From Alteromonas sp. a30 (GTDB taxonomy: Bacteria; Pseudomonadota; Gammaproteobacteria; Enterobacterales; Alteromonadaceae), in the NCBI RefSeq assembly GCF_026788005.1, contig NZ_JABEPE010000003.1, positions 124,001 through 188,000 of the forward strand: 64,000 nucleotides of DNA. The letters run 5' to 3'. The translations under genes and the position numbers were made by a program. The notes beneath the pieces were generated by a model. The model searched no databases. It had not been told where the DNA came from and saw only the letters and a program-made list of their open reading frames with translations. Shown one piece after another: positions 9,404 to 17,940 of the stretch. How positions within the stretch are numbered: the stretch's first letter is position 1; each line of letters starts with the position of its first letter.

Positions 9404-10813
9404 ATGCGTTTATCGTTAAAGCTCCTGCTCGTTCTGGGGCTGTGTTTTCTTGTCACGATTCAAGGTTATGCTTTAACCATCCCAGAATTAGTGGAATCGA
9501 TTCGCGAACATCACCCAAGTATTCAAGCCGCTATTGCTAAACGGAAACAAGCGCAAACGGCAGAACAACGAGCACAAGGTGAGTTTGATTTGAGACTGGA
9601 GCAGGAATCTTATATTCGTACTTCAGGTTATTATCATGGCAAATACTTGTCTCAGTCGGTAGTCAAACCTCTCGCTTTTGCCAACGCAGAGTTAATTGGG
9701 CGCTATCGCTATGGTAATGGTGACTTCCCCATTTACGAGAATGAATTGAATACGCAAACTGCTGGAGAAAGCAGTATTGGCTTAAAACTTTCTTTACTGC
9801 AAAACCGAGATACCGACAAGCGGCGCCTTGGTTTATCCAACGCTAAAGCTATTCTGGCGCAGGGCTTAAATGAAGAACGGTTGAAACGCAATAAGCTTAT
9901 TTACGATGGCATTGATGCCTATTTAGATTGGTACGAAACGGCTGCGCAAGTGAACACATTGTCCGAGCTTGTGCAGTTAGCAAAAGCCCGTCGCAAAGGA
10001 ATTGAAAGTAGCGTGAGAAATGGCGATAAAGCTTCGATTAGTTTAAGTGAGTTCGAAACGACTTTGCTATCAAGGCAAATTGCCTTAAACGAGGCACAAC
10101 AAAAGCTAGTTGCCGCCCAACTCAATTTAAGCTATTTCTGGCGTCAACCAACGTCGTCAGGCGCCGTGAACGCCTCTGCTATGACATCCCAATGGAAAGT
10201 GCCAAACGATATAGGCTGGCCGTTATTCGAAAAACATTTATCACAACTCAACATTGAAGCGTGGGTGGAATCACATCCAGCAATTCAAGATCTTAAAGCT
10301 GAGCTACAATTGGCGGAAAACAAAGCACGACTCGCTGAAAACGCTTACCTGCCTAAGTTGGATTTGGAAGTGAAAGTCGCAAGAGATTTTGGCTCAGGCA
10401 GCCAATCTTTGGACGGCACCGAGTCTTACTTAGGGCTCAATTTTTCCATGCCATTAGAAAGGCGTAAAGCCTCGGCCGAACGTACCGCAGCCAAAGCCAA
10501 AGTGCAGGAAATTGAATACCAGAAACAAGCACTTTTTGAACGCCTTACGGTCGATATTCGAATGAACTTGCAACAGTTGTCTACATTAAAACAACTCAGC
10601 CAAATGTTTGAAGAGCAGTCGACCTTAGCGAAACGTTTAGCTGAGCAAGAAAAAATCCGCTTTGATGCCGGTGATTCAGACCAATTCTTACTCAACTCTC
10701 GGGAAATTGCCGCAGGTCGGGCGAGGCTCTCAGCAATCGAAGCAAAAGTGTCAACGTTACGCCAAGAACTAAAATTGGTCATGCTAACAGGTACACTAGA
10801 AGCAGTGCTTTAA
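9404..10813 (+). CDS. TolC-family outer-membrane channel protein
   Basis: The product (469 residues from the chosen start) is an outer-membrane efflux protein. It has a signal peptide (hydrophobic core LLLVLGLCFLV, ending near GYA) and two long helical, heptad-rich halves typical of the TolC/OEP family, with the paired pattern HPSIQAAIAKRKQAQ near residue 40 and HPAIQDLKAELQLAENKA near 295. An in-frame start 30 bases earlier lies inside the adaptor gene and would put a charged extension before the signal peptide. The ATG at 9404 with AAGGA seven bases upstream is preferred. It is the last gene of the three-gene operon and completes a possible trans-envelope channel. Confidence 0.9.
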   Translation: MRLSLKLLLVLGLCFLVTIQGYALTIPELVESIREHHPSIQAAIAKRKQAQTAEQRAQGEFDLRLEQESYIRTSGYYHGKYLSQSVVKPLAFANAELIGRYRYGNGDFPIYENELNTQTAGESSIGLKLSLLQNRDTDKRRLGLSNAKAILAQGLNEERLKRNKLIYDGIDAYLDWYETAAQVNTLSELVQLAKARRKGIESSVRNGDKASISLSEFETTLLSRQIALNEAQQKLVAAQLNLSYFWRQPTSSGAVNASAMTSQWKVPNDIGWPLFEKHLSQLNIEAWVESHPAIQDLKAELQLAENKARLAENAYLPKLDLEVKVARDFGSGSQSLDGTESYLGLNFSMPLERRKASAERTAAKAKVQEIEYQKQALFERLTVDIRMNLQQLSTLKQLSQMFEEQSTLAKRLAEQEKIRFDAGDSDQFLLNSREIAAGRARLSAIEAKVSTLRQELKLVMLTGTLEAVL

Positions 10814-10825
10814 TGACCGATGCGA

Positions 10826-10845
10826 CAGCCGCGCTCCTGCGGCTG
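10826..10845. terminator. Hairpin between convergent genes
   Basis: CAGCCGC (10826-10832) and GCGGCTG (10839-10845) form a 7-base-pair stem with a 6-base loop between the convergent TolC-like and ydcO genes. A modest T-run follows on the plus side, so it probably acts as a shared terminator. Confidence 0.6.
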
Positions 10846-12000
10846 CTAAACTTTTACAAAGCGCAGATAAACCAAACCAACAAGCAGACCAAGCAGCGTG
10901 GCGCTAACTCCGAAAATCGACACGCCAGATAACGTAATCAAAAACGTAAACAAAGCGGGTTCTTGATACTTGGGGGTTTTAAATGCCGTCTGTAGACACA
11001 TCAACAATGTTCCGAGCAAGGCTAATCCCGCCAAAATCTGCGATACGTATTTCGGCAACGCTAAAAATAAGGCAACCACCGTTGTCGCAAACAAACCTGC
11101 AATGAGATAAAACACACCAGCCCATATCGCCGCCCGATAACGCTTGCTTCTATCACCATCAACGGCATCGTTCATACAGATAGCAGCGGTAATTGCCGCC
11201 AAATTCAAACTATAACCGCCAAAAGGCGCAAATAGCATGTTAGCTACCCCCGTCCCAACTAATACCGACTTCACTGGCGGCTGATAGCCATGCGTTTTAA
11301 TCATGGTTATGCCCGGCAAATTCTGGGATAACATAGTAATGACATACAACGGAAGCGTAAGATTTATTAACGCCAGCAAGTCAAATTTTGGCGACATCCA
11401 AACTGGCATCGCAACAGAAAGATTGATCGCATTCGTGGCAATTTCACCATTTATATAAGCTCCGAGTACACCAACGATAAGCAAAACCAGCATAGCAAAG
11501 CGTGGGATCACAAACTTCGCTACTAGAAAACTGATAAACATGGCTAGGAATATCCAGAGTTGCTCTTGCGCTGGCACAAAAGCATTCATGCAAAATGGCA
11601 CTAGAACTGCGCCTAACATTGCCGTTCCCAGTTGTGAAGGAATGCGTTCTAAGGCGCGGCTCAAGGGGGTTATTAGCCCTGTTAACGCAATGAGTGCTCC
11701 TGTCATAATAAATGCCCCAATTGCCGTTGAAAGTGAATATTGTTCAACGGCTGCAACCAGCATTGCCGCTCCCGGTGTCGACCATGCGATAAGAATTGGT
11801 GTTTTGTAAAACCAAGAAAATAGGATGGATGTGCTCCCCATTGCCACACCTAGGGCTAACAACCAGCTTTCAATTTGTTCAGGCGTTGCGCCAGCGTTAG
11901 TCGCTACCTGAATAATGATCACCACAGCGCTCGTGTAGCCCACCAGAACAGCAGTAAATCCGGCTGTGATATGACTTAAATTCAGTCGACCTTGCATCAT
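10846..12000 (-). CDS. ydcO: BenE/YdcO-family inner-membrane transporter
   Basis: The 384-residue, very hydrophobic protein has about 11-12 membrane segments and the features of the benzoate/H+ symporter (BenE) family: the N-terminal region with GFTAVLVGYTSAVVIIIQ, the conserved SWFYKTPILIAWSTPGAA segment near residue 62, and FAPFGGYSLNLAAITAAICM near residue 260. The substrate is not certain; E. coli YdcO, the closest known arrangement, is uncharacterised. It is divergent from an XRE-cupin regulator (sutR-like), the same pairing as ydcO/ydcN in E. coli, and two matching palindromes lie between them, so repression by that regulator is likely. Confidence 0.88.
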   Translation of the reverse strand: MMQGRLNLSHITAGFTAVLVGYTSAVVIIIQVATNAGATPEQIESWLLALGVAMGSTSILFSWFYKTPILIAWSTPGAAMLVAAVEQYSLSTAIGAFIMTGALIALTGLITPLSRALERIPSQLGTAMLGAVLVPFCMNAFVPAQEQLWIFLAMFISFLVAKFVIPRFAMLVLLIVGVLGAYINGEIATNAINLSVAMPVWMSPKFDLLALINLTLPLYVITMLSQNLPGITMIKTHGYQPPVKSVLVGTGVANMLFAPFGGYSLNLAAITAAICMNDAVDGDRSKRYRAAIWAGVFYLIAGLFATTVVALFLALPKYVSQILAGLALLGTLLMCLQTAFKTPKYQEPALFTFLITLSGVSIFGVSATLLGLLVGLVYLRFVKV

Positions 12001-12036
12001 TTAACTCCGCATAATTGAATGATAGTATTTCGTTCT

Positions 12037-12086
12037 GTGCGTCATAGCGCACAAACTCAAGATTATCATCGTGCGCTATAACGCAC
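12037..12086. promoter_or_regulatory. Pair of palindromic operators between ydcO and sutR
   Basis: GTGCGTCATAGCGCAC (12037-12052) and GTGCGCTATAACGCAC (12071-12086) are two 16-base palindromes with 5-base arms. The second equals the reverse complement of the first except for one base, and their centres are 34 bases apart. Placed between the divergent transporter and its XRE-cupin regulator, they are very probably the regulator's binding sites, acting on both promoters. Confidence 0.8.
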
Positions 12087-12101
12087 AAGAGAACCAACAC
12101 T

Positions 12102-12644
12102 ATGTCAGACACACTTTTTAAATCACAAATCGCTAATCACTTAAAACAATTGCGTCAGAGCCAAGAGCTAAGTTTAGATGCCGCGGCAAAATTAACGGGT
12201 GTATCAAAAGCCATGTTAGGTCAAATTGAAAGACAAGAATCCAGCCCAACGATTTCTACTTTGTGGAGAATTGCCAGTGGACTCAATACCTCTTTTTCTG
12301 CTTTTTTTGCCGACAACCCAAATCTACTCACCAGTGAAAAAACCTTTCCAGATGATCCTAAAATGAAGGTGTCGACTCTTTTTCCGTTTCGGGAGGACGT
12401 TGGATTCGAGGTATTTGAAATTACATTACGGGAATATCACCAGCAAATGTCCTCCCCTCATGCGCCGGGAGTGTTGGAACATATTCTCGTAACCGCAGGG
12501 AAACTCAATGTGTATTTCGATGATACATGGCATACACTACTACAAGGAGAAACGATTCGTTTTTACAGCGATCAAGTCCACGGTTATCAAGCACTAACAG
12601 AAACCACCACTTTTCAAGACATCATTAGTTATCCCAAATTATAA
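12102..12644 (+). CDS. sutR: XRE-family regulator with cupin domain (SutR/YdcN-like)
   Basis: The 180-residue product has an N-terminal helix-turn-helix of the HTH_3/XRE type (about residues 12-66, with LSLDAAAKLTGVSKAMLGQIERQ) and a C-terminal cupin_2 beta-barrel (about 105-178). In E. coli the homologue SutR (YdcN) regulates sulfur-utilisation genes and sits next to ydcO. The cupin probably senses a small ligand. Its start lies 16 bases after one of two palindromic operators shared with ydcO, which suggests autoregulation. Assignment to SutR rests on architecture and gene order. Confidence 0.82.
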   Translation: MSDTLFKSQIANHLKQLRQSQELSLDAAAKLTGVSKAMLGQIERQESSPTISTLWRIASGLNTSFSAFFADNPNLLTSEKTFPDDPKMKVSTLFPFREDVGFEVFEITLREYHQQMSSPHAPGVLEHILVTAGKLNVYFDDTWHTLLQGETIRFYSDQVHGYQALTETTTFQDIISYPKL

Positions 12645-12970
12645 AAAGGTTAATGCTTTACATACCTAATAGGACTATTTAAGAAAAGATTAATGTCTAT
12701 TATTCTACGTATATTGTGGTTAATTTAAATACCTTGCTTTACACTCTTACATTAAGAAGCAAGTGTACGTCTGATAACTCAGAAGTCTTTGTTGCTCGTT
12801 ACGTTGCTTAGCACAAAGCCAGTGGTTCAATAAGCAAAGTATTGATAGACTTATTTAATAAGTTTCTTATGTAAAGTAGTGCTTCTATTGTCTTTAAAAT
12901 CAACTTTAGGTTGTATTTTTACTCATTTTTAGAATTATCTAAACATTCAAGCACCAAAGAGAACAAATAA
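12645..12970. other. Intergenic region before the first EAL gene
   Basis: This 326-base A/T-rich gap holds no gene. The only structure noticed is an inverted repeat with 7-base arms, CTTGCTT (12733-12739) and AAGCAAG (12757-12763). No c-di-GMP riboswitch pattern was seen. Confidence 0.45.
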
Positions 12971-15094
12971 ATGTCAACGCTTTCGCCAAGTGTGCATCCT
13001 GAGTGTCAGGATTTACTAGCTGAAATTAGCCGTATGTCGAACACGGGAGGCTGGTTTTACGATGTTGTCCATAATACGCTCCACTGGACTGAGGAAACCT
13101 ACCACATATACGGTTTAGAAATAGATACCCCAATCACCCCCAAAAAAGCGATTGAGTTTTACACGCCTGCATCCAAGGCCATCATTGAGCAGTGTTTTAA
13201 CAATGCCCTACAAGAAGGCAAAAACTACGAAGTTGACGTAGAGTTCAACGATGCTAGTGGCAATTTCAAATGGGTAAGAACGACCGGAAAAGTGGTTCGC
13301 AAAAACGGAAAAATCTCCCATGTGTATGGTGCCATAGAGGACATCACAAAAGAGCGACAACTCTTACTTCAAGAACGAAATACGTCACAGTATTTAGAAA
13401 AAGTCATTAATAATTTGAACGATGCTGTCATCACTGTGGATGAAACTGGCGTTATTATTTCTGCCAACAAAACCACTGAAAGAATTTTCAAATGCAAAAC
13501 AGATGATCTTATCGATAAAAATGTCACAGTATTAATGCCTAAGGCACACGCCAAATTACATGCAAAGTACATTAGTAACTATCTCACAACGGGTAACGCA
13601 AAAATCATTGGTGTTGGCAGAGAATTACCCGCTCGCAAGCTGACCGGTGAAGAGTTCCCGATGGAACTATCGCTTACTGAAATCAATATTCAAAACAAAC
13701 GTATCTTCATTGGTATCATTCGCGATATTAGCGAAAAAAAGGCAGCAATCAGCCGAATTTATAATTTAGCTTACTATGATTCGCTAACCCAACTTCCAAA
13801 CAGACGGTCTTTTGAAAATGACGTTACCGGCATTCTGAAAAAAGCCAAACTCACAGGACTCGATATTTACTGCGCGCTTCTGGACATTGATTGCTTCTCG
13901 GAAATCAACCTGATTTATGGTCAGAGTGTGGGGGACAGTGTTATCAAAAAAGTCTCGGAGAAAATCCAAGAAACGGTTCCAATGAACTTTCGCCTGTATC
14001 GAAACATGGCAGACTCTTTCTTTCTTTTGTATCAAACGCCGCTATCACCACTAGATGAAAGTATAAATCGCCGCATAAAGAGGCTAGAGAAGAAAGTCAG
14101 CAGTTTAGCGTGGAAAGATGTTGAAATTGATACCCATCACCAAGCTATGACACTCTCTATTGGTTCATTGAGAATTCCAGCCGCAGAGGTCGATAACGAG
14201 AAGCTTATCCAACTTTTAGAGTTTTCATCCAACCAAGCTAAATCGATTGGTTTAAACCAATGCATTATGCTGGATAAGCAAACGCGGCAACAACATGAAA
14301 GACAAACTCTAATTCGTTATTCCATGCTGCCCGCATTAGAAAAAGGTGAATTTTCCATTATGCTGCAACCCCAATATTCAGTGGATTTGCAGCCAAAGGC
14401 GTCAGAAGCACTTATCCGCTGGAATTCCGAAGCATTAGGTTTCATCAGTCCCGACGAATTTATTAGTCTCGCAGAAGAAAATGGTGATATTTTGATCATA
14501 GGAGACTGGGTTATTAACGAAGTGTGTAAACTTGCCGCTGACTTACAAAATGACAATATTGATGTGCGTATTGCTATTAATATTAGCGCCAAGCAAATAG
14601 TGCAACCGGATTTTGGCACCTTGCTTCTCGAACGAATACAGCAATGGAACGTTAATCCTGCACGAATTATGTTGGAAATTACCGAAAGCACGTTAGTTAA
14701 AAATATCGATCTTGTCCGCAAGCAAATGCTCGAACTGTCAGAAAAAGGACTCAGCTTTTCCATCGACGACTTTGGCACGGGTTATTCCAGCCTTCGCTAC
14801 TTAAAAGAGCTTCCCATTAACGAATTAAAAATCGACCGTTATTTCGTTGAGGAAATCAATGACGAAAATGTCGAAATTCCTATTGTTAACACCATTATTG
14901 AAATGGCCAAAGCACTGGGCGTTGAAACTGTCGCCGAAGGCATCGAGACACAGGCACAGTTAACCTATCTAAAACGACATGGATGCAACTACTTTCAAGG
15001 CTTTTACTTAAACAAGCCGATGCCAATTGAGCAATGGAAGACCTTATTGCAAAGCACCAAAAAAACACAAAAACATAGCCAAAGCGACAAATAA
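12971..15094 (+). CDS. PAS-PAS-GGDEF(degenerate)-EAL cyclic-di-GMP phosphodiesterase
   Basis: The 707-residue protein has two PAS domains (about residues 22-125 and 140-255), a degenerate GGDEF domain (about 262-430) and an EAL domain (about 445-695), and no membrane segment. The cyclase signature is ADSF in place of GGDEF (347-350), so it should not make c-di-GMP. The EAL domain keeps the catalytic set: E479 in EALIRW, N537, E569 in EITES, DDFGTG 599-604, K620, E656 and Q676. It is therefore predicted to hydrolyse c-di-GMP under PAS-sensed control. The second PAS (FPMELSLTEI, IFIGIIRDISEKK) is nearly the same as that of the next gene, which is a paralogue. Confidence 0.93.
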   Translation: MSTLSPSVHPECQDLLAEISRMSNTGGWFYDVVHNTLHWTEETYHIYGLEIDTPITPKKAIEFYTPASKAIIEQCFNNALQEGKNYEVDVEFNDASGNFKWVRTTGKVVRKNGKISHVYGAIEDITKERQLLLQERNTSQYLEKVINNLNDAVITVDETGVIISANKTTERIFKCKTDDLIDKNVTVLMPKAHAKLHAKYISNYLTTGNAKIIGVGRELPARKLTGEEFPMELSLTEINIQNKRIFIGIIRDISEKKAAISRIYNLAYYDSLTQLPNRRSFENDVTGILKKAKLTGLDIYCALLDIDCFSEINLIYGQSVGDSVIKKVSEKIQETVPMNFRLYRNMADSFFLLYQTPLSPLDESINRRIKRLEKKVSSLAWKDVEIDTHHQAMTLSIGSLRIPAAEVDNEKLIQLLEFSSNQAKSIGLNQCIMLDKQTRQQHERQTLIRYSMLPALEKGEFSIMLQPQYSVDLQPKASEALIRWNSEALGFISPDEFISLAEENGDILIIGDWVINEVCKLAADLQNDNIDVRIAINISAKQIVQPDFGTLLLERIQQWNVNPARIMLEITESTLVKNIDLVRKQMLELSEKGLSFSIDDFGTGYSSLRYLKELPINELKIDRYFVEEINDENVEIPIVNTIIEMAKALGVETVAEGIETQAQLTYLKRHGCNYFQGFYLNKPMPIEQWKTLLQSTKKTQKHSQSDK

Positions 15095-15531
15095 ATAACC
15101 AATTATTAAAACTAATAACTGAAATCTGTAACAAAACTGTAAAGAAATCGATTCACTTCAATCAGTCACAAGGAAACGATAAGAAAAATAACCGTCACAA
15201 AGGTCAATTTATCGCTTTCCGCAACCGGCGTTGTCCCTCAGCCTCCTAACTTCATGCCCCTAAATTTAAGGCTTCATAAAGTTTACCTGACGAGAATTAA
15301 TATTCACTAAATCAGTTAATATGACAGGTTCTATACATAAATCTAAGAAAAACAATACACTTCTATAAACCACTGCCAAATCAATATGGTAAATTTATAA
15401 TTAATTATTATTTACCACCTTTATTCATAGAATTTTCATGTTAGTATCGGCAACCGGGCGTCGGTAAATCGGCTTCTCATTTTTTTAGCCAAGGCCATTA
15501 AAAACGCGTTGTGAGACTGTGGAGTTATGTT
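15095..15531. other. Intergenic region between the two EAL genes
   Basis: No gene is seen in these 437 bases. The clearest structure is a long, nearly symmetric A/T-rich palindrome at 15387-15417, listed separately. There is no recognisable terminator after the first gene and no GEMM-type c-di-GMP riboswitch. Confidence 0.5.
15387..15417. promoter_or_regulatory. Palindromic operator candidate upstream of second EAL gene
   Basis: TGGTAAAT (15387-15394) and ATTTACCA (15410-15417) are perfect 8-base arms around a 15-base spacer that itself contains the palindrome ATAATTAATTAT. It lies about 115 bases before the start codon, a plausible place for a regulator to bind. Confidence 0.5.
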
Positions 15532-17877
15532 GTGGTAACAACTGATACGACTAAGCAAACTAAAATTGATCAATTACAAGGCAATACAAATTTGCTCAAT
15601 TCTTTAATGAGTAAATTGCACCAATCGCTAAAAGCCGATATTTCTTATATTGCCAGATTCAAAAAACCAGCAGATAAAGATGGGGCAACAATTGCACACA
15701 CCATCTTGTTAATGCATCAAGGCAATATTACCGACAACATCAGTTTCGTTACCGAAAATACGCCTTCTCAAGAAATTGTTGAAAATCGAAATTGCGTCAT
15801 CAGTAATGCCGCAACAGAATTACACCCAGATGATCAATTCTTAAAAGAAAACCATATTTCAGCCTTTATTGGTGTTCCTATTCGTGATGCGAAAGGGGAG
15901 TCGGTAGGCTCTATTTCTGTGTTGTTTAAAGACAAGCTTTCAGCAACCAGCCGAGTCATCTCGATGCTCTACAAACTTTCTAGCCAGATTTCAGACCTGC
16001 TGTTAAACATGTCGCAGCTGGAGCAATCCGACGACTCAAACGAAAGCGGGGTCGATCTCACACGCTGGAATGACGAAATTAGTCGACTATTTAATCTCGA
16101 TCCTAACACTCAACATGATCAGTCCCCTTTGTCGCATTTCGCAGACTCATTCGAACATTCTCACGCCCGTTACCTAGAAAGCATTATAGATAGCCTACAC
16201 GACGCAATTATCACCACAGACCAATACGGCACTATCATGTCGGCAAATAAAACCGCAGAAAGGCTGTTTGATTGTGATATTTCTGACTTAGTTGGGCATA
16301 AAGTGTCATCTTTAATGTCAGAGCCTTATGCTTCTTTGCACAAAGGTTTCATGCAAAATTACTTGGAACAAGGCGATAATATCATTCTTGGCAAACCCCA
16401 AGAATTGCCTGCAAAGCGCAAAGGCGGCCAAGAATTTCCAATGGAAATTTCGATTTCAGAAGTTGAGCAAGGCAACGAAAAAATCTTTATTGGTATTATT
16501 CGGGATATTTCTGAACGTAAAAAGGCAAAGGACCAAATTTATGAATTGGCCTATTTCGATAGTCTGACTCAACTCCCGAACCGTATTTCCTTCGAAAGAG
16601 ATGTACTCGATGTACTTTCTCGCGCCAAATTGGCACATGGCAACATTTATTGTAGCCTGCTCAATATTGACCGATTTGCCCAAATAAACCTGACCTACGG
16701 AAAAACAACGGGGGATTTTGTTCTTAAGAAAATCGCTCGCCGAATTCAAAGCGTACTGACCCGCTCATTTCGGTTGTATAAAAACGTCGCTGATTCATTC
16801 TTTTTACTGTATCGCGCTCCGATTTCACCCGGAGACCGTTCAGTAGAACGCGAAATCAAACTGCTTGAAAACTCCATTCAAGGAACCGTATCTTCTCAGC
16901 TCTCGTTAAAAGGTAATCCACAAAATTTGACGATGTCGATAGGTGCGCTGAACATTCAGGCATCCGAAATCGATCATTACAAACTGATTCGTTTATTAGA
17001 GTTTTCTGAGCACAGAGCCAAAGCCCTTGGGCAAAACAGTTGCTTTAGCTTAAGTAGCAAAGAAAAGGCCCTCTTTGAGCGCAGAACACTAATTAGCCAT
17101 TCAATATTGAAAGGCATGGAACGCAACGAGTTTTATGTTGAACTTCAGCCTCAGTATTCACGAAGCGGCAATATTGTGTGCTCAGAGGTACTCATTCGTT
17201 GGGAATCTGAGGAACTTGGGCATATGCCACCAGCGGAATTCATTCCGCTCGCCGAAAAAAATGGCGATATTGTTTCTTTAGGTAATTGGGTAATTAACCA
17301 AGCTTGCCGACTGCTCGCCGAATTAAAATCTCGAAATAATGACTCAAAAATCGCCATCAATATTAGTGGCAAGCAAGTCATGCAACCGAACTTCTGCCAG
17401 CAATTAATGCAAAGTCTAGTGGAATGGGATGTTAAAGCAGAAAACCTTATTCTCGAAATTACCGAAAGCACCCTAGTAAAAGATGTTGATAGGGTTAAAG
17501 AACAGATGAGTTATCTTGCCGACCATGGATTTAGCTTCTCAATTGACGACTTTGGGACGGGATATTCTAGTCTTATTTATTTGAAAGAACTCCCCATTGA
17601 TGAGTTGAAAATTGATCGTTATTTCGTTGATGAAATTAAAGATGCCACGGATGACGTTTCAATCGTCAACACCATCATTGAAATGGCAAAAGCACTGAAG
17701 ATTCGGACGGTTGCAGAAGGTATTGAGAAGGAAGGACAACTCACTTACTTAATGGATAGAGGCTGTCATTACTTTCAGGGCTTTTTACTTAGTCACCCAA
17801 TTTCCGAAACCAAATGGTTGGAACTCCTCACTGAGCCGAAAGATTACTTCCAAATTACGGAAGATTATCAAATCTAA
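15532..17877 (+). CDS. GAF-PAS-GGDEF(degenerate)-EAL cyclic-di-GMP phosphodiesterase
   Basis: The 781-residue protein has an N-terminal GAF-like domain (about residues 15-160), a PAS domain (about 215-330), a GGDEF domain with the signature lost (ADSF, as in the upstream paralogue) and an EAL domain. The EAL motif reads EVLIRW, a variant found in active enzymes, and the NISGKQ, EITES, DDFGTGYSS, KIDRYF, AEGIE and FQGF motifs are kept, so c-di-GMP hydrolysis is predicted. A GTG at 15511 is also in frame, but the GTG at 15532 has GGAG seven bases upstream (15521-15524) and is preferred. From the PAS onward it aligns with the preceding gene, so the pair arose by duplication with exchange of the N-terminal sensor. 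Confidence 0.92.
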   Translation: MVTTDTTKQTKIDQLQGNTNLLNSLMSKLHQSLKADISYIARFKKPADKDGATIAHTILLMHQGNITDNISFVTENTPSQEIVENRNCVISNAATELHPDDQFLKENHISAFIGVPIRDAKGESVGSISVLFKDKLSATSRVISMLYKLSSQISDLLLNMSQLEQSDDSNESGVDLTRWNDEISRLFNLDPNTQHDQSPLSHFADSFEHSHARYLESIIDSLHDAIITTDQYGTIMSANKTAERLFDCDISDLVGHKVSSLMSEPYASLHKGFMQNYLEQGDNIILGKPQELPAKRKGGQEFPMEISISEVEQGNEKIFIGIIRDISERKKAKDQIYELAYFDSLTQLPNRISFERDVLDVLSRAKLAHGNIYCSLLNIDRFAQINLTYGKTTGDFVLKKIARRIQSVLTRSFRLYKNVADSFFLLYRAPISPGDRSVEREIKLLENSIQGTVSSQLSLKGNPQNLTMSIGALNIQASEIDHYKLIRLLEFSEHRAKALGQNSCFSLSSKEKALFERRTLISHSILKGMERNEFYVELQPQYSRSGNIVCSEVLIRWESEELGHMPPAEFIPLAEKNGDIVSLGNWVINQACRLLAELKSRNNDSKIAINISGKQVMQPNFCQQLMQSLVEWDVKAENLILEITESTLVKDVDRVKEQMSYLADHGFSFSIDDFGTGYSSLIYLKELPIDELKIDRYFVDEIKDATDDVSIVNTIIEMAKALKIRTVAEGIEKEGQLTYLMDRGCHYFQGFLLSHPISETKWLELLTEPKDYFQITEDYQI

Positions 17878-17887
17878 CGCCCATATA

Positions 17888-17922
17888 AACCGAAGCCCTA
17901 CTATTATGGGAAGGCTTCGGTT
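17888..17922. terminator. Hairpin between convergent EAL and MetX-like genes
   Basis: AACCGAAGCC (17888-17897) pairs perfectly with GGCTTCGGTT (17913-17922), a 10-base-pair stem with a 15-base loop. There is no strong T-run on either side, but the position between convergent genes suggests a bidirectional terminator. Confidence 0.6.
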
Positions 17923-17940
17923 CGGTTAGTTTAGCTCGTT

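Noticed and set aside
14317-14778. Open frame of 153 codons antisense to the first EAL gene
   Set aside because: It lies opposite the conserved EAL motifs and matches no known protein; it is a shadow of the real gene.
15095-15531. Possible c-di-GMP riboswitch before the second EAL gene
   Set aside because: The stretches around 15225 and 15450 contain CAACCGG-like words, but the GEMM core and the paired helices are not present.
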